From the NCBI RefSeq assembly GCF_000701365.1, contig NZ_JNIK01000015.1, positions 366,739-430,738 of the forward strand: 64,000 nt of DNA, written 5' to 3'. Below, one piece after another: positions 1-7,024 of this stretch. Position numbers and translations under genes: made by a program. Position 1 is the first letter of the stretch; every line of letters begins with the position of its first letter. The stretch is from Blastococcus sp. URHD0036 (GTDB lineage: Bacteria; Actinomycetota; Actinomycetes; Mycobacteriales; Geodermatophilaceae). The notes below the pieces were generated by a model that did not search any database, had not been told where the DNA came from, and saw only the letters and a list, made by a program, of their open reading frames with translations.

Positions 1-219
1 GGCGAGCACCTGCTTCGTGTACGTGAACGCACCCCCGGACCCGCCGATCAGCGTCCGCGACGCCGCCGCCAGGTACTGGGTCGTCACCGGCTTCCCGCGC
101 TGCGGCGTGAAGACCACCGGCGAGTGGAAGACGACGTCGTCGGCGAGCAGCTCGTCGAGCCCGCCCGGTGCCTCCCCCGCCACGTACCGGTGCCAGCGGG
201 CCACCACGTCCTCGATCAC
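1..219 (-). CDS. SnoaL-like / NTF2-fold protein, 3' part cut by window edge
   Basis: Only the first 73 codons are inside the window; the C-terminus lies to the left. The start is a GTG at 219-217, preceded at good spacing by AGGAGG on the minus strand. The visible protein (starting IEDVVARWHRYVAG after the initiator, then LLADDVVFHSPVVFTP) has the N-terminal helix and the LxxDDVVFHSP pattern typical of SnoaL-like/nuclear transport factor 2 domains, a cone-shaped fold used by polyketide cyclases, limonene epoxide hydrolases and many uncharacterised small enzymes. The substrate cannot be inferred. It is divergent from the monooxygenase at 330, so the 110-bp gap may hold promoters for both. The family is likely; the function is unknown. 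Confidence 0.75.
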   Translation of the reverse strand, partial: MIEDVVARWHRYVAGEAPGGLDELLADDVVFHSPVVFTPQRGKPVTTQYLAAASRTLIGGSGGAFTYTKQVLA

Positions 220-329
220 GGCGTCCTCCTCGTCGTCGGCTGCGACACCGGATCGCAGCCTGGCACGGCGGCCGACCGCCGGGAGTAGCGTCTGTGATCC
301 ACACCACAGCACCACCGGTGGGAGCGCCC

Positions 330-1844
330 GTGACCGCGACCGAGCAGCGCACCGTCCCGCGGCGCGACGGGAACGCCGCTCCCCCGGAACACGTCGACGT
401 CCTCGTCGTCGGCGCGGGCGTGTCCGGTATCGGCGCCGCGCACCACCTGCGGGAGCGCTTCCCGGAGCGGTCCGTCGTCCTCCTGGACGCGCAGGACCAC
501 CCGGGCGGTACGTGGTGGACCCACCGGTACCCGGGCGTGCGCTCCGACAGCGACCTGTTCACCTACGGCTACCGCTTCAAGCCCTGGCGCGGCCCCTCCA
601 TCGCCGCCGGCGGCGAGATCCTCGACTACCTGGACGAGGTCATCGCCGAGGACGACCTCGCCCCGCACATCCGCTACCGGCACCGGGTCACCGCGGCGTC
701 CTGGTCGACCGAGGACCGGCGGTGGACCGTCCGGGTGACCCAGCTGGACACCGGTCAGGAGCTGGAGCTCACCACCGGCTTCCTGTTGATGTGCCAGGGC
801 TACTACGACCACGCGCAGCCGCACCGGCCGCAGTGGGCGGGCATGGACCGGTTCCGGGGTCTGGTCGTGCATCCCCAGCAGTGGCCGCAGGACCTCGACC
901 TCACCGGCAAGCGCGTCGTCGTCATCGGGTCCGGCTCCACCGCGGCGACGATCATCCCCGCCATCGCCGGGCGGGCCGCGCACGTCACGATGCTGCAGCG
1001 TTCGCCGTCCTACTTCCTCGCCCCGCCGCTCACGCACGAGCTCGCGGTGACCCTGCGGCAGCTGGAGATCCCCGAGGAGTGGACCCACGAGATCCTCCGG
1101 CGGGCCTACACCGCCCAGTTCAACGAGCTGGCCCGGCTGGCGCACGAGGCGCCGGACGAGCTCCACACGTTCCTCATGGAGTCCATGGAGCCGCTGCTGC
1201 CGGAGGGCTTCGACGTGGAGAAGCACTTCACCCCGCGCTACCGGCCGTGGCAGCAGCGCATCGCGATCGTCCCGGAGGGCGACCTGTTCGCGGCCCTCCG
1301 GGAGGGCACGGCGTCGATCGTCACCGACACCATCGAGACGTTCACCGAGACCGGGATCCGGGTCTCCTCGGGCGAGGAGCTCGAGGCCGACGTCGTCGTG
1401 AGCGCCACGGGCTTCGACCTGTCGGTGTTCGGCGACGTCGCCTTCACCGTGGACGGCGAAGAGGTCGAGTTCCCGGACCGCGTGACGTGGCGCGGCCTGA
1501 TGATCAGTGGCATCCCCAACATGGCCTACGTCTTCGGCTACTTCCGGCACAGCTGGACACTGCGCGTCGACCTCGTCAGCGATCTGGTGATCCGGCTGAT
1601 GGAGCGGATGCAGCTGGCGGACGCGACCATGGTCGTGCCGACCCTGCGCGACGAGGACGCCGGCATGCAGCTGCGCCCGTGGTCGGACCCGGAGGACTTC
1701 AACGCCGGCTACGTCATGCGCTCCCAGCACGCGCTGTTCAAGCAGGGCGACCGGGAGCCGTGGACGCACATGCTGGAGCACGGCGCGGAGATGGAGATCC
1801 TCCCGAAGGCCGATCTCGAGGACGGGTCGCTCGTCTACCGCTGA
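330..1844 (+). CDS. Baeyer-Villiger flavin monooxygenase, EthA-like
   Basis: About 504 residues, the usual length for EthA-type enzymes. It inserts one oxygen next to a carbonyl (ketone to ester) using FAD and NADPH. Visible features are the FAD Rossmann motif GAGVSG (residues 28-33), the YPGVRSDSDLFTYG segment seen in EthA-like proteins, the full Baeyer-Villiger fingerprint FxGxxxHxxxW (FRGLVVHPQQW, near 174-184) and a second nucleotide-binding motif GSGSTA near 199. GTG 330 is chosen because GGGAG lies just upstream and the FAD motif then begins at a normal distance. GTG 294, also with a GGGAG upstream, is the alternative and adds 12 residues. The following alpha/beta hydrolase, 59 bp downstream on the same strand, could cleave the ester formed. 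The family call is firm; the substrate is unknown. Confidence 0.9.
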   Translation: MTATEQRTVPRRDGNAAPPEHVDVLVVGAGVSGIGAAHHLRERFPERSVVLLDAQDHPGGTWWTHRYPGVRSDSDLFTYGYRFKPWRGPSIAAGGEILDYLDEVIAEDDLAPHIRYRHRVTAASWSTEDRRWTVRVTQLDTGQELELTTGFLLMCQGYYDHAQPHRPQWAGMDRFRGLVVHPQQWPQDLDLTGKRVVVIGSGSTAATIIPAIAGRAAHVTMLQRSPSYFLAPPLTHELAVTLRQLEIPEEWTHEILRRAYTAQFNELARLAHEAPDELHTFLMESMEPLLPEGFDVEKHFTPRYRPWQQRIAIVPEGDLFAALREGTASIVTDTIETFTETGIRVSSGEELEADVVVSATGFDLSVFGDVAFTVDGEEVEFPDRVTWRGLMISGIPNMAYVFGYFRHSWTLRVDLVSDLVIRLMERMQLADATMVVPTLRDEDAGMQLRPWSDPEDFNAGYVMRSQHALFKQGDREPWTHMLEHGAEMEILPKADLEDGSLVYR

Positions 1845-1903
1845 CGCCACTCCCCCGGCCGGCGACGTGCCCGCCGGGTCCACCGCTCGACGGAGGAGCT
1901 CCC

Positions 1904-2725
1904 ATGCCACAGATCGCCGTCCGGACCGGAGTGACGCTCGACCACGAGATCAGCGGTGAGGGTGAACCGCTGCTGATGGTGATGGGGACGTCGGGGTCGA
2001 TCCTGCTCTGGGGTGAGCTCGTGCAGCGGCTGTCCGAGCGGTTCCGGGTGATCGCCTTCGACAACCGCGGGCTCGGCGGAAGCGAGCGCGGTGAGGGCGA
2101 GATCTCGGTGGCGTCGATGGCCGAGGACGCGTCGGCACTGCTGGAGGCGCTGGAGATCCCGCGCGCGCACGTCCTGGGCTGGTCGCTGGGTTCGGCCGTC
2201 GCGCAGGAGCTGGCACTGGCCCACCCGGAGCAGGTCGCCACCGCCGTCCTGTACGCGACCTGGGGCCGGTGCGACGGCTTCCAGCGGTCGGTCTTCACCG
2301 CGCTGCGGTACCCCTACGCGCACCGGGACCTGGAGACGGCGCTGGCGACGGCCGGACTCGCCTTCTCCCCACAGCTGCTCGACCACCCCGACCTCGACGA
2401 GATGCTCGGGGCGATGCTGCCGGCGTTCCCGCAGGACGAGGCGCAGATGCAGGTCACGGTCGAACAGTGGGACGCCGACCTGGCGCACGACACCCTCGAC
2501 CGGCTCGGCGGCATCACCGCGCCCACCCTGGTGCTGGTCGGGGAGCAGGACCTGGTGACGCCGCCCTGGCAGGCGCGCACGGTCGCCGACGCGATCCCGG
2601 GTGCCCGCTTCGAGCTGCTCACCGGTCCCGGCTCCAGCCACTGCGTGCACATCGAGCGGCCGGCGGACGTCGTCGACCAGGTCAGCGCCTTCCTCGCCGG
2701 CCACTCGCTGCTCCAGCAGACCTGA
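1904..2725 (+). CDS. alpha/beta hydrolase (esterase-like)
   Basis: A 273-residue alpha/beta-fold hydrolase with an excellent ribosome binding site (GGAGGAG directly upstream). The nucleophile elbow is GWSLGS, with Ser at 94. The acid is probably Asp216 in GEQDLVTPP and the base His246 in the GSSHCVHIERP stretch. The N-terminal MVMGTSGS segment is the oxyanion region. Same-strand placement 59 bp after the Baeyer-Villiger monooxygenase suggests a short operon in which a ketone is oxidised to an ester and the ester is then hydrolysed. That coupling is an inference; the fold and triad are seen. It could alternatively act on a lactone or another ester unrelated to the upstream enzyme. Confidence 0.9.
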   Translation: MPQIAVRTGVTLDHEISGEGEPLLMVMGTSGSILLWGELVQRLSERFRVIAFDNRGLGGSERGEGEISVASMAEDASALLEALEIPRAHVLGWSLGSAVAQELALAHPEQVATAVLYATWGRCDGFQRSVFTALRYPYAHRDLETALATAGLAFSPQLLDHPDLDEMLGAMLPAFPQDEAQMQVTVEQWDADLAHDTLDRLGGITAPTLVLVGEQDLVTPPWQARTVADAIPGARFELLTGPGSSHCVHIERPADVVDQVSAFLAGHSLLQQT

Positions 2726-2747
2726 CGGCACCTGCGGCCGGCACGGG

Positions 2748-3158
2748 TCAGCAGCAGGCGGCTGCGCCGGCCTCCGTGCCGGCCCCAAAAGTCTCGCTGT
2801 CGGCGAGCACCGTGTAGACCTCCCACCGCTCGCCGCCCGGGCCGGTCACCCAGACCTTGTCCTGGGTGGCGAAGCAGCAGGTGGTGCCCATCTCCTCGTC
2901 GGTGAGCAGTCCCTCGCCCGACAGGCGGGCGATCTCCGCGTGCACCTGCTCGCTGGACTCGACCTCGACGCCGAGGTGGTTGAGGCTGCCGCCCCTGCCG
3001 GGGTTCTCCAGCAGCACCAGCTTCAGCGGCGGCTGGCTGACGACGAAGTTCGCGTAGCCGGGCCTGCGCTTGGCCGGCTCGGCGCCGAAGAGCTTGCTGT
3101 AGAAGGCGACGGCCGTCTCGAGGTCGTCGACGTCGAGGGCGAGCTGGACACGGGACAT
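2748..3158 (-). CDS. arsI: ArsI/CadI-family dioxygenase (organoarsenical C-As lyase or metal-inducible VOC protein)
   Basis: A 136-residue single vicinal-oxygen-chelate domain. ArsI enzymes are Fe(II) dioxygenases that break the carbon-arsenic bond of trivalent organoarsenicals; CadI is a close metal-induced relative. The sequence shows the vicinal cysteine pair Cys94-Cys95 (TTCCFATQDKVWVT) used to bind trivalent arsenicals, and plausible metal ligands Gln5, His61 (NHLGVEVE) and Glu113 (RWEVYTV). The protein ends in another Cys-Cys. ATG 3158 is chosen over upstream in-frame codons because GGAGG precedes it and the family begins this way. It is divergent from arsR across an 89-bp gap with a palindromic operator, so it is probably ArsR-repressed and induced by As(III) or Sb(III). 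Confidence 0.85.
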   Translation of the reverse strand: MSRVQLALDVDDLETAVAFYSKLFGAEPAKRRPGYANFVVSQPPLKLVLLENPGRGGSLNHLGVEVESSEQVHAEIARLSGEGLLTDEEMGTTCCFATQDKVWVTGPGGERWEVYTVLADSETFGAGTEAGAAACC

Positions 3159-3213
3159 GCGGACCTCCGGGTGTGAGACGTACATCGAAGAGGTCCTCAC
3201 CATGCCCAGGTGT

Positions 3214-3227
3214 TTGACATACGTCAA
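3214..3227. promoter_or_regulatory. ArsR operator overlapping divergent ars promoters
   Basis: TTGAC-ATAC-GTCAA is an inverted repeat with 5-bp arms in the gap between arsI and arsR. Read on the minus strand, TTGACG can serve as a -35 box with CATGGT (3204-3199) as -10 at 17-bp spacing for arsI. On the plus strand TTGACA is a perfect -35 hexamer, though no good -10 follows. A degenerate second copy may lie at 3174-3189. ArsR/SmtB repressors bind such short palindromes overlapping their promoters. The palindrome is seen; its role is inferred from position. Confidence 0.65.
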
Positions 3228-3247
3228 GGAGGTGCGAGGATCGACGC

Positions 3248-3598
3248 ATGCCCAAGGCCTTGCCCGTCATCGACGCCACCGCGCCGGTCTGCTGCGCGCC
3301 CGTGGCCGCCGCTCCGATGGGCGAGGACGCGGCGATCGAGGTGGCGGTGCGGCTGAAGGCGCTGGCCGACCCCGTCCGGCTGCGGCTGATGTCGATGCTG
3401 CTGGCGGCGGACGAGGTGTGCACCTGCGACCTGGCACCGGCGGTCGGGCTGACCGAGGCGACCGTCTCCCACCACCTGGGCCAGCTGCGGAAGGCCGGCT
3501 TCGTCTCCGGCGAGCGGCGCGGGATGAACGTCTTCTACCGCGCGCACCGGGAGGCACTGGGCGCGGTGGTCCGGGTCCTGGACCCCGACTGCTGCTGA
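3248..3598 (+). CDS. arsR: ArsR/SmtB-family metalloregulator
   Basis: A 116-residue winged-helix repressor. The core ALADPVRLRLMSMLLAADEVCTCDLA, with the recognition region TEATVSHHLGQLRKAG, is standard ArsR. Sensing cysteines are visible as Cys15-Cys16 at the N-terminus, Cys58 and Cys60 in the helix leading into the DNA-binding motif, and Cys115-Cys116 at the very end. The Cys15/Cys16 pair plus a helix cysteine resembles the As(III) site described for Corynebacterium glutamicum ArsR rather than the E. coli CVC site alone. ATG 3248 has GAGGA upstream at 7 nt. It should repress arsI and its own operon (arsR, aquaporin, arsC) until As(III) or Sb(III) binds. Assignment is firm; the exact ligand set is an inference. 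Confidence 0.9.
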   Translation: MPKALPVIDATAPVCCAPVAAAPMGEDAAIEVAVRLKALADPVRLRLMSMLLAADEVCTCDLAPAVGLTEATVSHHLGQLRKAGFVSGERRGMNVFYRAHREALGAVVRVLDPDCC

Positions 3599-3615
3599 CG
3601 GCGGTGAGAGCGACC

Positions 3616-4344
3616 GTGCGACTGACCCTGCTGGGCCGCCAGGCGATCGCCGAGTTCCTCGGCTCCGCGGGTCTGGTCACCGTCGTGATCGGCTCGGGCA
3701 TCGCCGCCTCCCGGCTGTCCCCGGACGACACCGGGCTGCAACTGCTGGAGAACGCCCTGGTCACCGGTGCCGGCCTGGTCGCGCTGATCCTCGCCTTCGG
3801 CCCGGTCTCCGGCGGGCACTTCAACCCCGTGGTCACCCTGGCCGACCGGTTCTTCGGCGGGGTCTCCACGAGCCAGGTCGCCGTCTACCTCCCCGCACAG
3901 CTGGCCGGTGGGGTCCTCGGCGCGATCGCGGCCAACCTGATGTTCGACCTGCCCGCGGTCAACATCTCCACCCAGGAGCGCTCCGCCGGCGGTCTCTGGC
4001 TGTCGGAGGCGCTGGCCACCTTCGGACTCGTCGTGCTGGTCTTCGGGCTCGTCCGGGCCGGCCGGAGCTCGATGGCGCCGTTCGCGGTCGGGGCGTACAT
4101 CACCGCGGCCTACTTCTGGAGCTCCAGCACGTCGTTCGCCAACCCGATGATCGACGTGGCACGGACGCTGTCGGACACCTTCGCCGGCATCGCCCCGTCC
4201 TCGGTGCCGATGTTCGTCCTCATGCAGCTGATCGGCGCCGCAGTCGCCGTGGCCGCCGTCCGCGTGCTCTACCCGGGGATCGCCGCCGACGCCGACGCCG
4301 CCGTGGTGCCGCACGACGGCACCGGCGCCGCGACGCACACCTGA
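3616..4344 (+). CDS. arsenic-associated MIP/aquaporin channel (AqpS-like)
   Basis: A 242-residue, roughly six-segment membrane channel of the major intrinsic protein family. In several bacteria an aquaglyceroporin (AqpS) replaces ArsB/Acr3 in ars operons and lets As(OH)3 leave down its gradient after arsenate reduction. The gene sits 17 bp after arsR and 26 bp before arsC with no ArsB or Acr3 nearby, fitting that role. The C-terminal half has the LSDTFAGIAP segment of this subgroup. Both pore NPA boxes are changed: GGHFNPVVTLA (NPV) in the first half and SFANPMIDVA (NPM) in the second. GTG 3616 is preferred for its purine-rich upstream GGTGAGAG; GTG 3604 is possible. Confidence 0.85.
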   Translation: MRLTLLGRQAIAEFLGSAGLVTVVIGSGIAASRLSPDDTGLQLLENALVTGAGLVALILAFGPVSGGHFNPVVTLADRFFGGVSTSQVAVYLPAQLAGGVLGAIAANLMFDLPAVNISTQERSAGGLWLSEALATFGLVVLVFGLVRAGRSSMAPFAVGAYITAAYFWSSSTSFANPMIDVARTLSDTFAGIAPSSVPMFVLMQLIGAAVAVAAVRVLYPGIAADADAAVVPHDGTGAATHT

Positions 4345-4370
4345 CCCCGCCCTCAACCGAGAGGTCGACC

Positions 4371-4775
4371 GTGTCCGACAAGCCCAGCGTGCTGTTCGTG
4401 TGCGTGCACAACGCCGGCCGCTCCCAGATGGCCGCCGGCTGGCTGAGGCACCTGGCCGGGGACGCCGTCGACGTCCGCTCGGCGGGCTCGATCCCCGCCG
4501 ACCAGGTCAACCCGGCCGCCGTCGAGGCCATGGCCGAGGTCGGCATCGACCTCACCGACCAGACCCCGAAGGTCCTCACGACCGACGCGGTCGAGGCCTC
4601 CGACGTCGTCATCACCATGGGCTGCGGCGACGCCTGCCCGGTCTTCCCGGGCAAGCGCTACCTGGACTGGGCCCTCGAGGACCCCGCCGGCAGGGGCGTG
4701 GACGCCGTCCGCCCGATCCGGGACGAGATCGAGGCCCGCGTCCGCGGGCTGCTCAGCGAGCTCCGGACCGGCTGA
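4371..4775 (+). CDS. arsC: arsenate reductase, mycothiol/thiol-dependent LMW-phosphatase type
   Basis: A 134-residue cytosolic enzyme reducing arsenate to arsenite. It has the phosphatase-like P-loop CVHNAGRS (Cys11 nucleophile to Arg17) and the segment GCGDACPVFPG with Cys85 and Cys89, followed by a DP pair near residue 104 that supplies the general acid. This layout fits the actinobacterial mycothiol/mycoredoxin-linked class, although the two downstream cysteines could also support a thioredoxin-type disulfide relay; the sequence alone does not decide. The start is GTG 4371 with GAGAGG upstream. It is the last gene of arsR-aquaporin-arsC; its arsenite product would leave through the channel. 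Length is typical. Confidence 0.92.
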   Translation: MSDKPSVLFVCVHNAGRSQMAAGWLRHLAGDAVDVRSAGSIPADQVNPAAVEAMAEVGIDLTDQTPKVLTTDAVEASDVVITMGCGDACPVFPGKRYLDWALEDPAGRGVDAVRPIRDEIEARVRGLLSELRTG

Positions 4776-4796
4776 GCGGCTCCGAGAGGCCCGCCG

Positions 4797-5822
4797 TCAC
4801 AGGGAGCCCTCGGCCCGGGCGGCCCGCCGCAGCGCGAGCGCCAGGTGCAGGCGCAGCCGTCCCTCCGCGGTCTTGAGGTCCCACCCGAGCATCGCCTCGG
4901 CCGAGGCCAGCCGGTCCTGCAGCGTCGAGTGGTGCACCTGCAGCAGGCGGGCGGCGCCCCGGAGGCTCGGTGCCTCGACGACGGCGGCCAGGGTGGCGAG
5001 GACCCACGGCGCGGTACCGGCCGCCCGGTGCAGCGTCCGGACGTCGGGCAGCGGTCCCGGTTCGTCGTCCGCCGCCCGGACCAGCAGGGCGAGGGCCCCG
5101 AGCGACTCCGCGGAGACGACGCGGGGCCCGGGATCGGTCTCGGTCCCCTCGGCGGTGAGCCGCAGGGCCAGCCGGGCCGCGGCCCACGAGGCCGGGAGCT
5201 CCGCGGGGGCGACGACGTCCCCGATGCCGGCGCGCCGGCCGGGTGGCGGCTCCTCACCGGCGGCGACGACCAGACCCGCGCCACCCCAGGGCGCGACGGC
5301 CCGGCACGCCGCCGGCAGCCCCAGCCGGCGCGCGGCGGCCAGCCGCTCGGCCTCGTCGACCCCGGCGTCCAGGACCATCTCGACCAGGGCCGGGTCGTGC
5401 CCCCGGCCGCGGGAGGGGGTGCGGGCGAGGACCGCGGCCGCCGCGGCGGCCGCGCGCTCCAGGACGACGGCCTCGACGGTGCCCACGGGTCCGGTCCGCT
5501 CGAGCACCAGGACGGCACCGTCGGCGGAGACCTCGGCCGACGGCCAGGCCGCGTCCGGCTCCTCCTCGGGTGCTTCGACCACGCCGTCGGCCCGCACGCG
5601 GACGGTGCGCCTGCGGAGCGGGTCGACCAGCCGCACGGGGCAGCCGGCCAGGGTCGCCGCGCCACGCACGATCGACTGCAGGCCCGCCCGCGAGGTCATC
5701 AGCGAGTCGAAGTGACCGACGACCCGGACCGCCGCGCTGGCCTGCGGATCCAGCTCGGCGAGGCGGAGCGCGAGGTCGTTCACGCGCTCATCGTGCTCCG
5801 CCGGGTACCGGGTGACCAGCAC
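4797..5822 (-). CDS. PucR-type helix-turn-helix regulator
   Basis: About 341 residues. The C-terminal 60 residues (SLRGAARLLQVHHSTLQDRL followed by the LGWDLKTAEGRLRLHLALAL helix pair) match the PucR C-terminal DNA-binding domain. The centre is Ala-rich and may be a degenerate GGDEF/GAF-like sensory region, with no ligand motif I can name. The start is uncertain: GTG 5822 gives the longest sensible protein, GTG 5783 is an alternative, and neither has a clear ribosome binding site. It follows the hydrolase at 5848 by only 25 bp on the same strand, so the two are probably co-transcribed and the hydrolase is a candidate target or functional partner. Confidence 0.7.
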   Translation of the reverse strand: MLVTRYPAEHDERVNDLALRLAELDPQASAAVRVVGHFDSLMTSRAGLQSIVRGAATLAGCPVRLVDPLRRRTVRVRADGVVEAPEEEPDAAWPSAEVSADGAVLVLERTGPVGTVEAVVLERAAAAAAAVLARTPSRGRGHDPALVEMVLDAGVDEAERLAAARRLGLPAACRAVAPWGGAGLVVAAGEEPPPGRRAGIGDVVAPAELPASWAAARLALRLTAEGTETDPGPRVVSAESLGALALLVRAADDEPGPLPDVRTLHRAAGTAPWVLATLAAVVEAPSLRGAARLLQVHHSTLQDRLASAEAMLGWDLKTAEGRLRLHLALALRRAARAEGSL

Positions 5823-5847
5823 GCTCCGCCGGCACGGGCCGCAGCGG

Positions 5848-6825
5848 TCAGGGGGCCAGCTGCCGGCGCAGCCACCGCAGCCGGGCGGCCTGTGCCTCCT
5901 GGGAGATCTGGGCCTGCGGCGCGACGGTGTCGAAGCCGTGGAAACCGCCCGGCCACACGTGCAGCTCGGCCTGCCCCCCGGCCGCCCACAGCCGGCCGGC
6001 GTAGGCGACGTCCTCGTCGCGGAAGGTCTCCGCCGACCCGACGTCGATGATCGCGGGGGGCAGCCCGGAGAGGTCGTCGGCGCGGGCCGGGGCCGCGTAG
6101 GGCGAGACGTCCGGCCCACCCCGGTCGACGCCGAGGAGTGCGGTCCAGCCCATCTCGTTGGCGGCGCGGTCCCACAGCCCGTGCCCGGCCATCTGCACGG
6201 CGGAGACCGTGTCGTTGCGGTCGTCCAGCATCGGGGCCATCAGCACCTGCCCGGCCAGCGCGGGGCCACCGCGGTCGCGCGCCATGAGCGCCAGGGCGGC
6301 CGCCAGCCCGCCGCCGGCACTGGTACCCGCGACGACGATCCGGTCGGGGTCGATCCCCAGCTCCCCCGCCGCGGCGGCGGTCCAGACGAGGCCGGCGTAG
6401 CAGTCCTCGACCGGCCCGGGGTGCGGGGTGTCGGGGGCGAGCCGGTAGTCGACGGAGACGACGGCGAGGCCGAGGTCCCGGGCCCACGCGAGGGGCTCGG
6501 TCACCCCCATGCGGTTGTCGCCGAGGACCATCCCCCCGCCGTGCATGTAGTAGACCGCGCCGACCGGTGCGACCGCGCCCGTCGGGCGGCAGATCAGCAG
6601 CCTGACCTCCGGTGCGCCCTGCGGGCCGGGGACCGCGCGCTCCTCCACGGTGAACCGCCCGCCATCGGCGAGGTCGGCGTCCGTCGGCGCCATCGGGTTG
6701 GGCCGGCGCAGCAGCGGGATCATCTCGGCGGTCATCGGGGGCAGCCCGGCGAACGCGGCGAGGACAGCGGCGAGCTCCGGGTCGACGGGGACCGCGGCCG
6801 GCGCGGCGGACGACGTGAGCGACAT
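5848..6825 (-). CDS. HSL-family (GDXG) alpha/beta hydrolase
   Basis: A 325-residue carboxylesterase of the hormone-sensitive lipase group. The oxyanion motif is YYMHGGGMVLGD, the nucleophile elbow VAGTSAGGGLAA, the acid lies in AETFRDEDVAYA and the His in WPGGFHGFDTV. These are the four diagnostic elements of the family, in order and at normal spacing. ATG 6825 has GGAGGT upstream. The protein is cytosolic, with no signal peptide, and probably cleaves short-chain esters. It is upstream of and likely co-transcribed with the PucR regulator, and divergent from the lipoprotein binding protein across 199 bp. Substrate unknown. Confidence 0.9.
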   Translation of the reverse strand: MSLTSSAAPAAVPVDPELAAVLAAFAGLPPMTAEMIPLLRRPNPMAPTDADLADGGRFTVEERAVPGPQGAPEVRLLICRPTGAVAPVGAVYYMHGGGMVLGDNRMGVTEPLAWARDLGLAVVSVDYRLAPDTPHPGPVEDCYAGLVWTAAAAGELGIDPDRIVVAGTSAGGGLAAALALMARDRGGPALAGQVLMAPMLDDRNDTVSAVQMAGHGLWDRAANEMGWTALLGVDRGGPDVSPYAAPARADDLSGLPPAIIDVGSAETFRDEDVAYAGRLWAAGGQAELHVWPGGFHGFDTVAPQAQISQEAQAARLRWLRRQLAP

Positions 6826-7024
6826 GGGACCTCCGAGCGCGACGGCGGTCGGCGGCGACCGCGCCCCCAGCCTGGCCCGCGCCGGCACCGGCGACCAGCG
6901 CCGAACGGCGGGTTCTCCCCGCCACTTGTCGGGTTCAGCCGCGGTGTGGCCGCTGTCACCCTGGCGCCACGCCCCGCCCCACCGGTGGGCGCGGACGCGG
7001 CCGAGCCCGAGGAGAGCACTGCAC

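Noticed and set aside
17..2725. A 902-codon open frame on the plus strand spanning the start of the window
   Set aside because: Only its last 273 codons (from ATG 1904) are a gene. The rest is Arg/Pro-rich out-of-frame translation of the monooxygenase, typical of high-GC DNA.
3157..4344. arsR-aquaporin fusion protein from a long in-frame reading
   Set aside because: The upstream part is the out-of-frame translation of arsR; the channel starts at GTG 3616 after the arsR stop.
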